From the NCBI GenBank assembly GCA_964573885.1, contig CAZNLL010000096.1:1-16121 (forward strand): a stretch of 16,121 bases of DNA. The letters are read 5' to 3'. Under the pieces are notes generated by a model. It did not search any database and was not told where the DNA came from. It was given only the letters and a program-made list of their open reading frames with translations. Below, one piece after another: positions 1 through 6,492 of this stretch. The translations under genes were made by a program, and so were the position numbers. The DNA comes from CAZNLL01 sp964573885 (GTDB lineage: Bacteria; Desulfobacterota; DSM-4660; Desulfatiglandales; Desulfatiglandaceae). The first letter of the stretch is position 1; each line of letters starts with the position of its first letter.

Positions 1-513
1 TGGGGAGGTGCAGGGGGACTGGGGTGCATGGCGGTCCAGATCTGCAACCTGTTTCACGCCCGGGCCATCGCGGTGGTGGGAAGCGACGAGAAGGCCGAGG
101 CCCTGGAAGAACTCGGGGCTCCATACATTATTAACCGCAAGACAGAAAATGTACTCCGGGAGATAAGAAAGATCACCAAACGCAAGGGTGTGGACATCGT
201 CTTCGAGCATGTGGGGGAGACGACGTGGCAGACCAGCATCAATGCCCTCAGGTGGGCGGGGACCCTTGTGGTCTGCGGGGCCACCACGGGTTTCAAGGCC
301 GTCACAGACCTTCGTTTCCTGTGGAACAAACAGCAGAACTACCTGGGTTCCCACAGCGCCACCACCGCGGAGGTGCTCGAGGCGATTCGGTTCGTGGAAA
401 CAGGGCAGATCCGGCCTGTCATTAAAGAAGTGATGCCCCTGAAGGATATTGTGAGGGGACTCAATATGCTCGAATCCGGTGACGTTATCGGGAAGGTCGT
501 CCTCGTTCCTTGA
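1..513 (+). CDS. Medium-chain (zinc-type) alcohol dehydrogenase / quinone oxidoreductase, C-terminal part
   Basis: The reading frame is open from the first base, so the gene begins upstream and only about 170 C-terminal residues are present. The first codons encode GGAGGLGC, the GxGxxG dinucleotide-binding turn of the Rossmann fold. It is followed by the strand AIAVVGSDEKAEAL and by the alternating beta/alpha segments of an MDR-superfamily cofactor domain (VDIVFEHVG, GTLVVCGATTG). The C-terminus (MPLKDIVRGLNMLESGDVIGKVVLVP, read in two parts) is the typical family ending. Internal ATG codons such as the one at 28 lie inside the nucleotide fold and are not real starts. The catalytic N-terminal domain and any zinc ligands lie outside the window, so the substrate is unknown. 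With the MaoC and FabG genes just downstream it could act as an enoyl-thioester reductase. That role is inference from neighbours. Confidence 0.88.
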   Translation, partial: WGGAGGLGCMAVQICNLFHARAIAVVGSDEKAEALEELGAPYIINRKTENVLREIRKITKRKGVDIVFEHVGETTWQTSINALRWAGTLVVCGATTGFKAVTDLRFLWNKQQNYLGSHSATTAEVLEAIRFVETGQIRPVIKEVMPLKDIVRGLNMLESGDVIGKVVLVP

Positions 514-547
514 GTCATTTCCGGGAACGCCCCCTTTGCTGGATGGA

Positions 548-564
548 TCTCTCCTGACGAGAGA
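548..564 (+). other. Small hairpin just upstream of the MaoC gene ribosome binding site
   Basis: TCTCTC (548-553) and GAGAGA (559-564) form a perfect 6-bp stem around the loop CTGAC. The 3' arm runs straight into the Shine-Dalgarno-like AGAAAGG that precedes the ATG at 570. Folding in mRNA would partly occlude the ribosome binding site. There is no T-run, so it is not an intrinsic terminator. It may be coincidental. Confidence 0.3.
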
Positions 565-569
565 AAGGC

Positions 570-1055
570 ATGGATTACAAAGAATATTTTGAGGATTGCC
601 GGGTGGGTGACTCCCTGGTCAGCCCCGGCCGGACCATTACCGAAACGGACGTGGTCATGTTTGCGGCCTTTACAGGGGACTGGAACCCCGTGCATACGGA
701 TGTGGAGTTTGCCCGAAAAAGCCCTTTTGGTGAGCGCATTGCCCACGGCATGCTCACATTGGTCGTGGGCACACCCCTTGTTTTTCGGCCCCACTGGTTC
801 GCCCTTTTGCCCAAATCGACGATCGCTATTGTGGGAATGGACAAGATTCGATTCGTGGACGCCGTCAAGATTGGGGATACCATCCACGTAGAAGCGAAAA
901 TTTTGGAAACCAAAAAGATCCCCGGAGGAAAGGGGCTTTTGGGGCTGCGGTTCCTTATCAAAAACCAGAGGGGTGAGACCCCCATTACCGGGCGTATCAA
1001 GGCCCTGGTCGGGTGCCGGCCGGAGGCGGATCCAAAGGGGGGCGCCCGTGAATAA
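570..1055 (+). CDS. MaoC-family (R)-specific enoyl thioester hydratase/dehydratase
   Basis: The 161-residue protein has the single hot-dog fold length typical of MaoC-like (R)-hydratases. The signature FTGDWNPVHTDVEFA contains the expected catalytic pair, Asp37 and His42. It is followed by the conserved FGERIAHGMLTLVVG segment. These enzymes reversibly hydrate trans-2-enoyl-CoA or enoyl-ACP thioesters to (R)-3-hydroxyacyl thioesters. The ATG at 570 is preceded by AGAAAGG at a short distance, and the protein starts in the usual place for the family (MDYKEYFEDCRVGD). The 3' end overlaps the next gene by 8 bases. With an MDR reductase before it and a FabG reductase after it, it probably supplies the dehydratase step of an acyl-chain-modifying pathway. 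Family assignment is firm; the physiological substrate is inferred only broadly. Confidence 0.92.
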   Translation: MDYKEYFEDCRVGDSLVSPGRTITETDVVMFAAFTGDWNPVHTDVEFARKSPFGERIAHGMLTLVVGTPLVFRPHWFALLPKSTIAIVGMDKIRFVDAVKIGDTIHVEAKILETKKIPGGKGLLGLRFLIKNQRGETPITGRIKALVGCRPEADPKGGARE

Positions 1056-1779
1056 ACCCATCGCCTTGGTCACAGGTGCATCCCGGGGAATCGGCCGCGC
1101 GATTGCCGTTCAAGCCGCCAGGGACGGTTTTTTTGTGATCATTAACTATTTGGAACGACGGACCGCGGCTGAAGAGGTACTGGAGGGAATCACCCGAGAG
1201 GGAGGTGATGGGGTTGTGTCCGGGTTCAATGTGGCCTCCCGTGAGGAGGTCACAGGGGCGATCAAAGCCCTGACCGAGCGATTCGGGCCCTTTGAGGCCC
1301 TGGTCAACAACGCCGGGATTATCCGTGACCAGCCCATTGTGCGCATGCACCACAAGGACTGGGAGGATATCATCACCACCAATTTGAGCGGGACCTACCA
1401 TTGTACCCGGGCCGTCTTGAGGAGTTGGGCGGGTAAGAAGAAGGGAAGCAGGATCGTTAACCTAACCAGTATAGGGGGAGAACGGGGTTTTGCCCACTCC
1501 ACCAATTATGCCGCGGCCAAAGCAGGCATCATCGGTTTTACAAAGGCCCTGGCCGATGAACTGGCCCCTAAAAACATTACCGTAAATGCCGTGGCCCCCG
1601 GGTATATCCTCACGGAGACCACCTCTCGCATGCCCGGGGAGACGTTCATCCGTGAGATCCCCCTGGGCCGACCGGGGCGGCCTGAAGAAGTGGCCCACCT
1701 CGTGTCTTTTTTGCTGTCCGAGAAGGCGGGATATATTACGGGCCAGGTTATCCGGATCAATGGTGGGTGGTATATGTAA
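1048..1779 (+). CDS. fabG: 3-oxoacyl-[ACP] reductase-like short-chain dehydrogenase (FabG type)
   Basis: This is a 243-residue classical SDR. The cofactor motif TGASRGIG lies at residues 9-16, NNAG at about 87-90, the catalytic Ser at 141 (NLTSIGG) and the YxxxK pair at Tyr154/Lys158 (NYAAAKAG). The C-terminus ends in the family-typical ITGQVIRINGGWYM. The start is taken as GTG at 1048. It places the TGxxxGIG motif at the usual distance from the N-terminus, follows a purine-rich AAAGGGGGG, and overlaps the MaoC stop (GTGAATAA). An open extension to 973 would add 25 residues that only shadow the MaoC gene. The enzyme would reduce a 3-oxoacyl thioester with NAD(P)H. A polyhydroxyalkanoate-type acetoacetyl-CoA reductase or a polyketide ketoreductase cannot be excluded. 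Confidence 0.9.
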   Translation: MNKPIALVTGASRGIGRAIAVQAARDGFFVIINYLERRTAAEEVLEGITREGGDGVVSGFNVASREEVTGAIKALTERFGPFEALVNNAGIIRDQPIVRMHHKDWEDIITTNLSGTYHCTRAVLRSWAGKKKGSRIVNLTSIGGERGFAHSTNYAAAKAGIIGFTKALADELAPKNITVNAVAPGYILTETTSRMPGETFIREIPLGRPGRPEEVAHLVSFLLSEKAGYITGQVIRINGGWYM

Positions 1780-1805
1780 AGGGTTTTGACCTGAAGCCCG
1801 GCCCC

Positions 1806-1824
1806 GGTCTCCTGGGTTGAGACC
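1806..1824 (+). other. Short stem-loop between fabG-like and FAD oxidoreductase genes
   Basis: GGTCTC and GAGACC form a 6-bp perfect stem around a 7-base loop in the 71-bp gap. No T-run follows, so a classical terminator is not supported. It could be a processing or stability element separating the acyl genes from the glycan genes, or simply chance. Confidence 0.25.
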
Positions 1825-1850
1825 TGAACGTAAAGAAACACAAGAGATTC

Positions 1851-3251
1851 ATGTCCATTAAAAGCGTGGTCATTCTGGGAGGAGGATTTGCAGGCCTATG
1901 GCTGGCCTGCCGGCTGGTCGAGCAAGGCTGTCAGGTTGAGGTCCTTGAAAAGGAACCCATGGTAGGAGGCCTGATGCAAAGCGTTCAGTGTGACGACTTC
2001 CGCCTCGATCTGGGCCCCCACATCTACTTCGATTCCCATAGGCACCACTATGAACGGTTTCTTCCCGAGCCCCTGCAACGAATCAGGGTTTACTACGGCT
2101 TCGGTTTTCGAGGAAGACAAATCCGTTCCCCCCTGAGCCCCCGTAACCTGCTGACCGGCATGTCCCTGTCTGATGTACTCCGGGTCACAGCCAGTCTGGG
2201 ATGGACCAGGCTTTTTGATTCCCGTAGGGTGCCGGTAAATGTTGAAGAGTGGTGCACGGCCAAGTATGGAAGACTTGCCTACCGTTTTTTCTTCCGCCAC
2301 TATATTCCAAAGGTGACGGGCCTTCCCCCGCACAGGGTTTCCCCGGATTGGGCCACAGAACGGGAACGCTTTTACCAGCAGCACAATATCTGGAAAAAAT
2401 CTCTGGCCCTCTTAGGGAGTCTCCTCAGAAGAAAGGAGGGGGAGGAATCACGTCTCACTTTATACTATTCCCCCAAAGGGGCGCAGCATATCACGGATAA
2501 CCTTTGCCGGTTCATCGAAAAGAAGGGGGGAAGGGTCCGTAGGGACGCCCTGGTCAAGGATGTTCTCCTGGACAAGGGGCGGCGGGTCAGCGGAGTGGTT
2601 TTCTCCCATAAAGGCAAGGATCATAAGGCAAAGGGGGATTACTATATCAGCACCATTCCCCTGCCCGGACTCATCAAGGCCATGATATCCGCCCCCGGAA
2701 GTGTAAGGGGTGCGGCAAATCGCCTGAGGTTTCGCGATCTATCGTGCCACTTTCATGGCCTTCGGCGACCTTGCCTCATGGACAAGATGCAAATCTATTT
2801 TCCGGAGAAAAAGTACCTCTTTAAACGGGTCTATGAAGATCCTTCGGTTCATATGACCCCCACGGATCGAACGGCCCTTTGTTCAGAGGTCTGCTATGGT
2901 CCAGGTCAAGAGGAAGACCTTCCAGGGCCGGAGCAGAACTCCTTGGTTCAACAGCAACTCAGCTCCTTCTATCACCTCTATCCGGAGGAATTTACCACGT
3001 CCTTGTCGCTTAACGCCCCCTTCGCTTATGCGATCTATGAAACAGGCTACCTGGAGCACTTGAAGGGGGTTGCGGCTTTCCTGTACGGCATGGATAACCT
3101 GGTCTCCTTCGGCCGCTCCGGCCTTTTCCGCTACAATTTCTTGACAGACCGAATTATTGACGCCTCAGAAGCCGTTTTGGCCTTTATCCATTCTGAACAG
3201 GGGAAAAGCGAGTGGCTCGGAGGAATCAATCCAAAGGGAGATTTTCTGTAA
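1851..3251 (+). CDS. FAD-dependent NAD(P)-binding oxidoreductase, UDP-galactopyranose-mutase / protoporphyrinogen-oxidase-like
   Basis: The 466-residue protein opens with a dinucleotide-binding strand and GGGFAGL turn (residues 10-16). An acidic residue, Glu33, ends the second strand (EVLEKE), where it would bind the FAD ribose, and VGGLMQS follows. The segment LDLGPHIYF (His57) resembles the isoalloxazine-contacting region of UDP-galactopyranose mutases. Overall length and the middle region fit the broader amine-oxidase/protoporphyrinogen-oxidase-like flavoproteins often found in surface-polysaccharide loci. The ATG at 1851 follows a weak AAGAGA. The stop TAA shares its last base with the start of the next gene (TAATG), indicating translational coupling. 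It may oxidise, reduce or isomerise a sugar nucleotide or lipid-linked sugar, but the reaction cannot be assigned. It is clearly different from the true Glf encoded at 9152. Confidence 0.82.
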   Translation: MSIKSVVILGGGFAGLWLACRLVEQGCQVEVLEKEPMVGGLMQSVQCDDFRLDLGPHIYFDSHRHHYERFLPEPLQRIRVYYGFGFRGRQIRSPLSPRNLLTGMSLSDVLRVTASLGWTRLFDSRRVPVNVEEWCTAKYGRLAYRFFFRHYIPKVTGLPPHRVSPDWATERERFYQQHNIWKKSLALLGSLLRRKEGEESRLTLYYSPKGAQHITDNLCRFIEKKGGRVRRDALVKDVLLDKGRRVSGVVFSHKGKDHKAKGDYYISTIPLPGLIKAMISAPGSVRGAANRLRFRDLSCHFHGLRRPCLMDKMQIYFPEKKYLFKRVYEDPSVHMTPTDRTALCSEVCYGPGQEEDLPGPEQNSLVQQQLSSFYHLYPEEFTTSLSLNAPFAYAIYETGYLEHLKGVAAFLYGMDNLVSFGRSGLFRYNFLTDRIIDASEAVLAFIHSEQGKSEWLGGINPKGDFL

Positions 3252-4444
3252 TGTCCCGGCCGGAGTATAAAAAGGCGGTGAGGGCCAGGGTGATCATGCT
3301 CTTTTCCATGAGTTTCCAGCCCTTTCAAGGCCGTTATCTTCGTGTCTATAACCAGGCGAAGGCCCTTGCGGCCCGTGGGCACGACGTTACCCTGGTGGCC
3401 TGGGACAGGGAGTGCCGGTACCCCAAAGAGGAGATCTTCGAGGGAATACGCATCATCCGTTTCTGGATCAGGGCCGGTGTGGGTGAGGGGCCCCGAAACG
3501 GGATCAACGTGGCAAGGTTTAACTGGGCGGTCCTGCGCACCCTTTGGAGTCACCCCTTTGATGTCCTTCACTGCTTCAATATGGATGCCATTGTGGCGGG
3601 TCTCTTTGCCGCCAAGATGCGCAGGAAGAAGGCGGTTTTGGATCTTTGTGAGCCCGAGTACTATGGGTTTTGGGACCCCCGCTTTGGTTTCCTCTTGAGA
3701 GGCATCCGGTGGTTGGAAAAGACCCTGGCCAAACGCTTTGATCACCTGATCGTCCATAATGCCTATCAGGTAAATAAATTTCGATCCTATGGAATAAGCC
3801 ATATCAGCCAGGTGGGATCCTATCCGAATCGCTCCATGCTGGCCCGGTCGGTGAAGGCGGGGAAGGGCTCAACCATTACCGTGGGTCGGTTGGGAACCAT
3901 ATATGAGGACAACGGCATTGAAGAATTGATCGCGGCCTTCCAGCGCCTTTTGGACAAATCCAGCAAAGGGCCTCCAGCCGTAAAGTATAAGCTATTCCTC
4001 GCAGGCCGGGTGTATGATTCTTACAGGGGGACCTTTGAGTCCTTGGTGCAATCTCTTGGAAAGAATGTTGAGGTCCTGGGGGCCTACCGGGTGGATGATC
4101 TTCCCCGGCTCTATAGAAATATTGACATTTCTATAATGACCTATCGCAGTAAGAGCTGGTTTGGAAACGTCACCCCCACCAAGTTGTTTGACTCCCTGGT
4201 AAACGGGGTCCCGGTGGTGGGGAATGATATTGGTGAGGTAGGCCGCATTTTAAAGGAAAACGACTGCGGGGTCATTGTTGATGAAAGGGATCCCGATAGT
4301 ATATGCCAAGGAATAGAGCGGCTGGCCATGGACGACCGACTGCGTAAGCGCATGGCCGAGAATGCCTTGAAGGCGGCCCGGGAAAGGTATACCTGGGAAG
4401 CGGTTGAGCCCGTCTTTCTGGAGGCCTACCAGAGCCTTGAATGA
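3251..4444 (+). CDS. GT-B fold glycosyltransferase (GT4-like)
   Basis: The 397-residue protein has a GT4-type N-terminal domain (MLFSMSFQPFQGRYLRVY, then QAKALAARGHDVTLVAW) and a C-terminal nucleotide-sugar domain (ITVGRLG, NVEVLGAYRVDDLPRLYRNIDISIM). The donor-site segment TPTKLFDSLVNGVPVVGNDIGE replaces the usual EX7E pair with Asn and Asp. Loss of the first Glu is seen in the TPTKLFE subgroup, but Asp for the second is less common. The start is taken as ATG at 3251 with AAAGGGAG ten bases upstream. A GTG at 3212 in the same frame would overlap the preceding gene by 40 bases. The gene overlaps its upstream neighbour by one base and its downstream neighbour by four (ATGA). It probably transfers a hexose to a lipid-linked glycan at the inner face of the membrane. 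Donor and acceptor are unknown. Confidence 0.9.
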   Translation: MSRPEYKKAVRARVIMLFSMSFQPFQGRYLRVYNQAKALAARGHDVTLVAWDRECRYPKEEIFEGIRIIRFWIRAGVGEGPRNGINVARFNWAVLRTLWSHPFDVLHCFNMDAIVAGLFAAKMRRKKAVLDLCEPEYYGFWDPRFGFLLRGIRWLEKTLAKRFDHLIVHNAYQVNKFRSYGISHISQVGSYPNRSMLARSVKAGKGSTITVGRLGTIYEDNGIEELIAAFQRLLDKSSKGPPAVKYKLFLAGRVYDSYRGTFESLVQSLGKNVEVLGAYRVDDLPRLYRNIDISIMTYRSKSWFGNVTPTKLFDSLVNGVPVVGNDIGEVGRILKENDCGVIVDERDPDSICQGIERLAMDDRLRKRMAENALKAARERYTWEAVEPVFLEAYQSLE

Positions 4445-5385
4445 CCACGACTAAAGGAGAAGGTTTGAGGCGGGAAAGCGCAACCTCCATGAAGAATATG
4501 GGGTCCACCAGCACGGGAGAGCGGAGGAGATGTCATGTCTGCAACGCACAGGACATGAAGATCTTGTACCCCTTGAAGCACTTCAATGTCTTACAGTGCA
4601 GGCGCTGTGGCCTCGTGTGCACCGACCTCCCTGTCAATCGGACCAAGCTGGAAGAAATGTATGGGGACCCTTACTTCCAGGAAAGGCATCAATATTTTTT
4701 CAAAGGGCCCGGGGAAGCCCCCGGAGAGGGACCCAATATCCGGGATTTTCAAAAAGGGCTCTCCCTCATAGAAAGATACAAACAGGGGGGCATCCTCCTG
4801 GATGTGGGCTGTGCCATAGGGGTATTTCTCTCTTTGGCCAGAGATCGGGGCTGGGAGTGCTGGGGTACGGATATCTCCCCCTATGCGGCCTCCTACGCCC
4901 GGGAGAGCCTGGGGCTGAATGTCTTTTCCGGGGAAGTGCATGAGCAACAATTCCCTGAGAGGTTTTTTGATGTGATCACCCTCTGGGACGTGGTGGAACA
5001 CTTCTCAGATCCCTCTTTCCAACTGCATCATCTGCACCGGATCCTGAAGGACGACGGGATCCTTTTTTTGAATACCCCAAATCAAGAGGCCCTGTTGCGC
5101 CTGCTGGCCCATGTCATCTTTAAATCGAGCCGGGGAAGGATCGTCTATCCGGTGGAAAAACTCTACCATGAATTCCACCTCTTTTATTTCACGGCCCATA
5201 CGCTGAGCCTGCTCTTGAATAAGAACGGTTTTTCTCCGGTATACGTGGAGAGGAAACCCATCCCCTTGAACAAGGCCAGGGCAAAACCCTTGGAGAGAGC
5301 GGCCGTTCGGTTTCTTTCTTTGCCGGAACAGCTCTTTCACAGAGAGTATGAAATCCTGGCCATTGCAAAAAAGGTATCATTTTAG
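4441..5385 (+). CDS. SAM-dependent methyltransferase with N-terminal zinc ribbon
   Basis: The 314-residue reading (from the ATG at 4441) begins with a four-cysteine zinc ribbon: CHVC at 31-34 and CRRC at 53-56. A class I Rossmann methyltransferase domain follows, with motif I LLDVGCAIGVFL at about 119-130, the acidic ribose-binding Asp in GTDIS, and DVITLWDVVEHFSDP followed by DDGILFLNTPN. This architecture is common in polysaccharide clusters, often for deoxysugar C- or O-methylation. The ATG at 4441 overlaps the previous stop. A TTG at 4465 has a far better ribosome binding site (AAAGGAG, 5-base spacing) and would shorten the protein by 8 residues without touching the zinc ribbon. I cannot decide between them from sequence. 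This gene ends the first coupled unit, and a large palindromic repeat starts 12 bases after its stop. Confidence 0.88.
   Translation: MTTTKGEGLRRESATSMKNMGSTSTGERRRCHVCNAQDMKILYPLKHFNVLQCRRCGLVCTDLPVNRTKLEEMYGDPYFQERHQYFFKGPGEAPGEGPNIRDFQKGLSLIERYKQGGILLDVGCAIGVFLSLARDRGWECWGTDISPYAASYARESLGLNVFSGEVHEQQFPERFFDVITLWDVVEHFSDPSFQLHHLHRILKDDGILFLNTPNQEALLRLLAHVIFKSSRGRIVYPVEKLYHEFHLFYFTAHTLSLLLNKNGFSPVYVERKPIPLNKARAKPLERAAVRFLSLPEQLFHREYEILAIAKKVSF
4453..4467 (+). promoter_or_regulatory. Strong internal Shine-Dalgarno with in-frame TTG start candidate
   Basis: AAAGGAG at 4453-4459 lies five bases before TTG (4465-4467), in frame with the methyltransferase. The upstream ATG at 4441 has only a distant GGAGG at 4420-4424. 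This site probably drives, or at least boosts, translation of the methyltransferase independently of coupling to the glycosyltransferase. Confidence 0.45.
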
Positions 5386-5397
5386 CTCTATGAAATT

Positions 5398-5586
5398 GGA
5401 TCATGACCTCCTTTCTTTTGTTCCGAGCCTCCCAGGCTGGTCTTTTCTACGGTTTATCCACGGGGGAGTTTTGCCCCCTCCCGCTGTTCCCCTCGCTCTC
5501 GCTCGGGGCCAGGGGTTTCCCCCATGGATAAACCTGGAAAAGACGAAGCCTTCCCGTCAGTCACACCAGAAAGGAGGTCATGATCC
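5398..5586. repeat. Long palindromic repeat element, copy 1
   Basis: The element is closed by a perfect 19-bp inverted repeat (5398-5416 with 5568-5586, left arm GGATCATGACCTCCTTTCT). Inside are more stems: 5440-5447 with 5537-5544 (8 bp), 5451-5460 with 5525-5534 (10 bp) and 5462-5467 with 5518-5523 (6 bp). A C/G-rich apical hairpin (CCCCT with AGGGG, then CCCC with GGGG) contains GTTCCCCTCGC. Between outer and inner stems are the motifs GTTCCGAG, CTCCC, GACGAAG and CAGTCAC. All of these recur in the copy at 10919-11105. The two copies have different but individually complementary stems. The element fills most of the 288-bp gap between two coding blocks. The remaining bases (5587-5673) contain only a minor AACAC/GTGTT hairpin and the leader of the next gene. 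No T-run marks a terminator. It could be a structured RNA, a DNA-hairpin repeat or a recombination site. Confidence 0.85.
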
Positions 5587-5673
5587 TCATAGGCACTGGA
5601 AACACCTAAAGTGTTACCAAAAAAGAAGGGGCATGAGCGCGATCAGGGCAAGGTTTTTTGATGAGGATGACCC

Positions 5674-6465
5674 ATGACACTTGATGTGACCATTGGATTA
5701 TTGACCTGGAAATCCCGGGAGCTCTTAAGGCAGTGCCTGGATTCCCTGGAAGAGGGCCTGGACGGCCTACCCGCCGAGATATGGGTTGTAGACAATGCCT
5801 CTGGTGACGGGACCCTGGAGATGCTTAGGCAGGCATACCCCCATGTGCGGGTCATTGAGAATCCTGTGAACCGGGGGGTATCTCCTTCCAGGAACCAGAT
5901 TCTTCACAAGGCAGAAGGGCGGTATCTCATTTACCTGGATGTGGATACCCAGGTCCTTGCCGGTTCATTGCGGACCCTCGTGCAGGTTATGGATGAACAC
6001 CCTGACGCAGCCATCGGGGGCCCCAAGCTCCTATACGGGGACCGGTCGTTGCAGCTTTCCTGTCGGCCCTTTCCATCGCCCCTTAATATCGTTTTGGAAG
6101 GGACGTTCCTGAGAGATTATTTCCCCAAGAGCCGGTTTGTGAAGGCCTACACCATGGAGGAATGGGATCATGCCGTCTTGAGAGAGGTGGATTGGATGTA
6201 TGGGGCCTGTCTTATCCTGCGGCGCAGTATCCTGGATCGGCTTGGACCGTTTGACGAGGGATTTTTTTATCTCTATGAAGATGTCGACTTGTGTTTTCGA
6301 GCCAAGCGTCTGGGCATGAAGGTCCTCTATATCCCCCAGGCGGAGGTGATCCATTTCCTGGAACGGGAGCGCAAGACCTTGTTCCATCGGCGGATAAGGG
6401 ATCATATCAAAAGCATCATACGGTACCTGGCAAAGGATTATTCCAGGCACCTGCTGCGTCTTTGA
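5674..6465 (+). CDS. GT-A fold glycosyltransferase family 2 (rhamnosyltransferase-like)
   Basis: The 263-residue protein carries the GT2 landmarks. There is an N-terminal TIGLLTWKSRELLRQCLDSL strand-helix, VVDNASGDGT (Asp40, Asn41) for nucleotide binding, NRGVSPSRNQ, and the metal-binding DVD at 89-91. The acceptor segment is WMYGACLILRR, and the general-base region YEDVDLCFRAKR has Glu202/Asp203. This matches the WsaF/rhamnosyltransferase-like branch of GT2 enzymes that build O-antigen-type glycans. It has no transmembrane segment and should act at the cytoplasmic face of the membrane. The ATG at 5674 follows GAGGATGA at a suitable distance. A gap of 27 bases to the next gene suggests co-transcription. 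The sugar transferred is not determinable from sequence alone. Confidence 0.92.
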   Translation: MTLDVTIGLLTWKSRELLRQCLDSLEEGLDGLPAEIWVVDNASGDGTLEMLRQAYPHVRVIENPVNRGVSPSRNQILHKAEGRYLIYLDVDTQVLAGSLRTLVQVMDEHPDAAIGGPKLLYGDRSLQLSCRPFPSPLNIVLEGTFLRDYFPKSRFVKAYTMEEWDHAVLREVDWMYGACLILRRSILDRLGPFDEGFFYLYEDVDLCFRAKRLGMKVLYIPQAEVIHFLERERKTLFHRRIRDHIKSIIRYLAKDYSRHLLRL

Positions 6466-6492
6466 ATGAAGGAGTAGGAGAAGGAACATAAT

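Noticed and set aside
339..1073. Minus-strand open frame of 244 codons across the dehydrogenase and MaoC genes
   Set aside because: It is antisense to two firmly identified coding regions and shows no domain.
5398..5586. Integron attC site or classical insertion-sequence terminal repeats as explanation of the palindromes
   Set aside because: Element length and layout do not match attC recombination boxes, no integrase or transposase is present, and the outer arms differ between copies, unlike transposon terminal repeats.
5571..5609. AAAGGAGG followed by ATG and a nine-codon frame at the right arm of palindrome copy 1
   Set aside because: The spacing is only two bases, and the match is a by-product of the inverted repeat; copy 2 has no equivalent.
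5348..5677. Plus-strand open frame of 109 codons spanning the palindromic element
   Set aside because: It starts inside the methyltransferase gene in another frame and its translation simply follows the palindrome; no coding signature.
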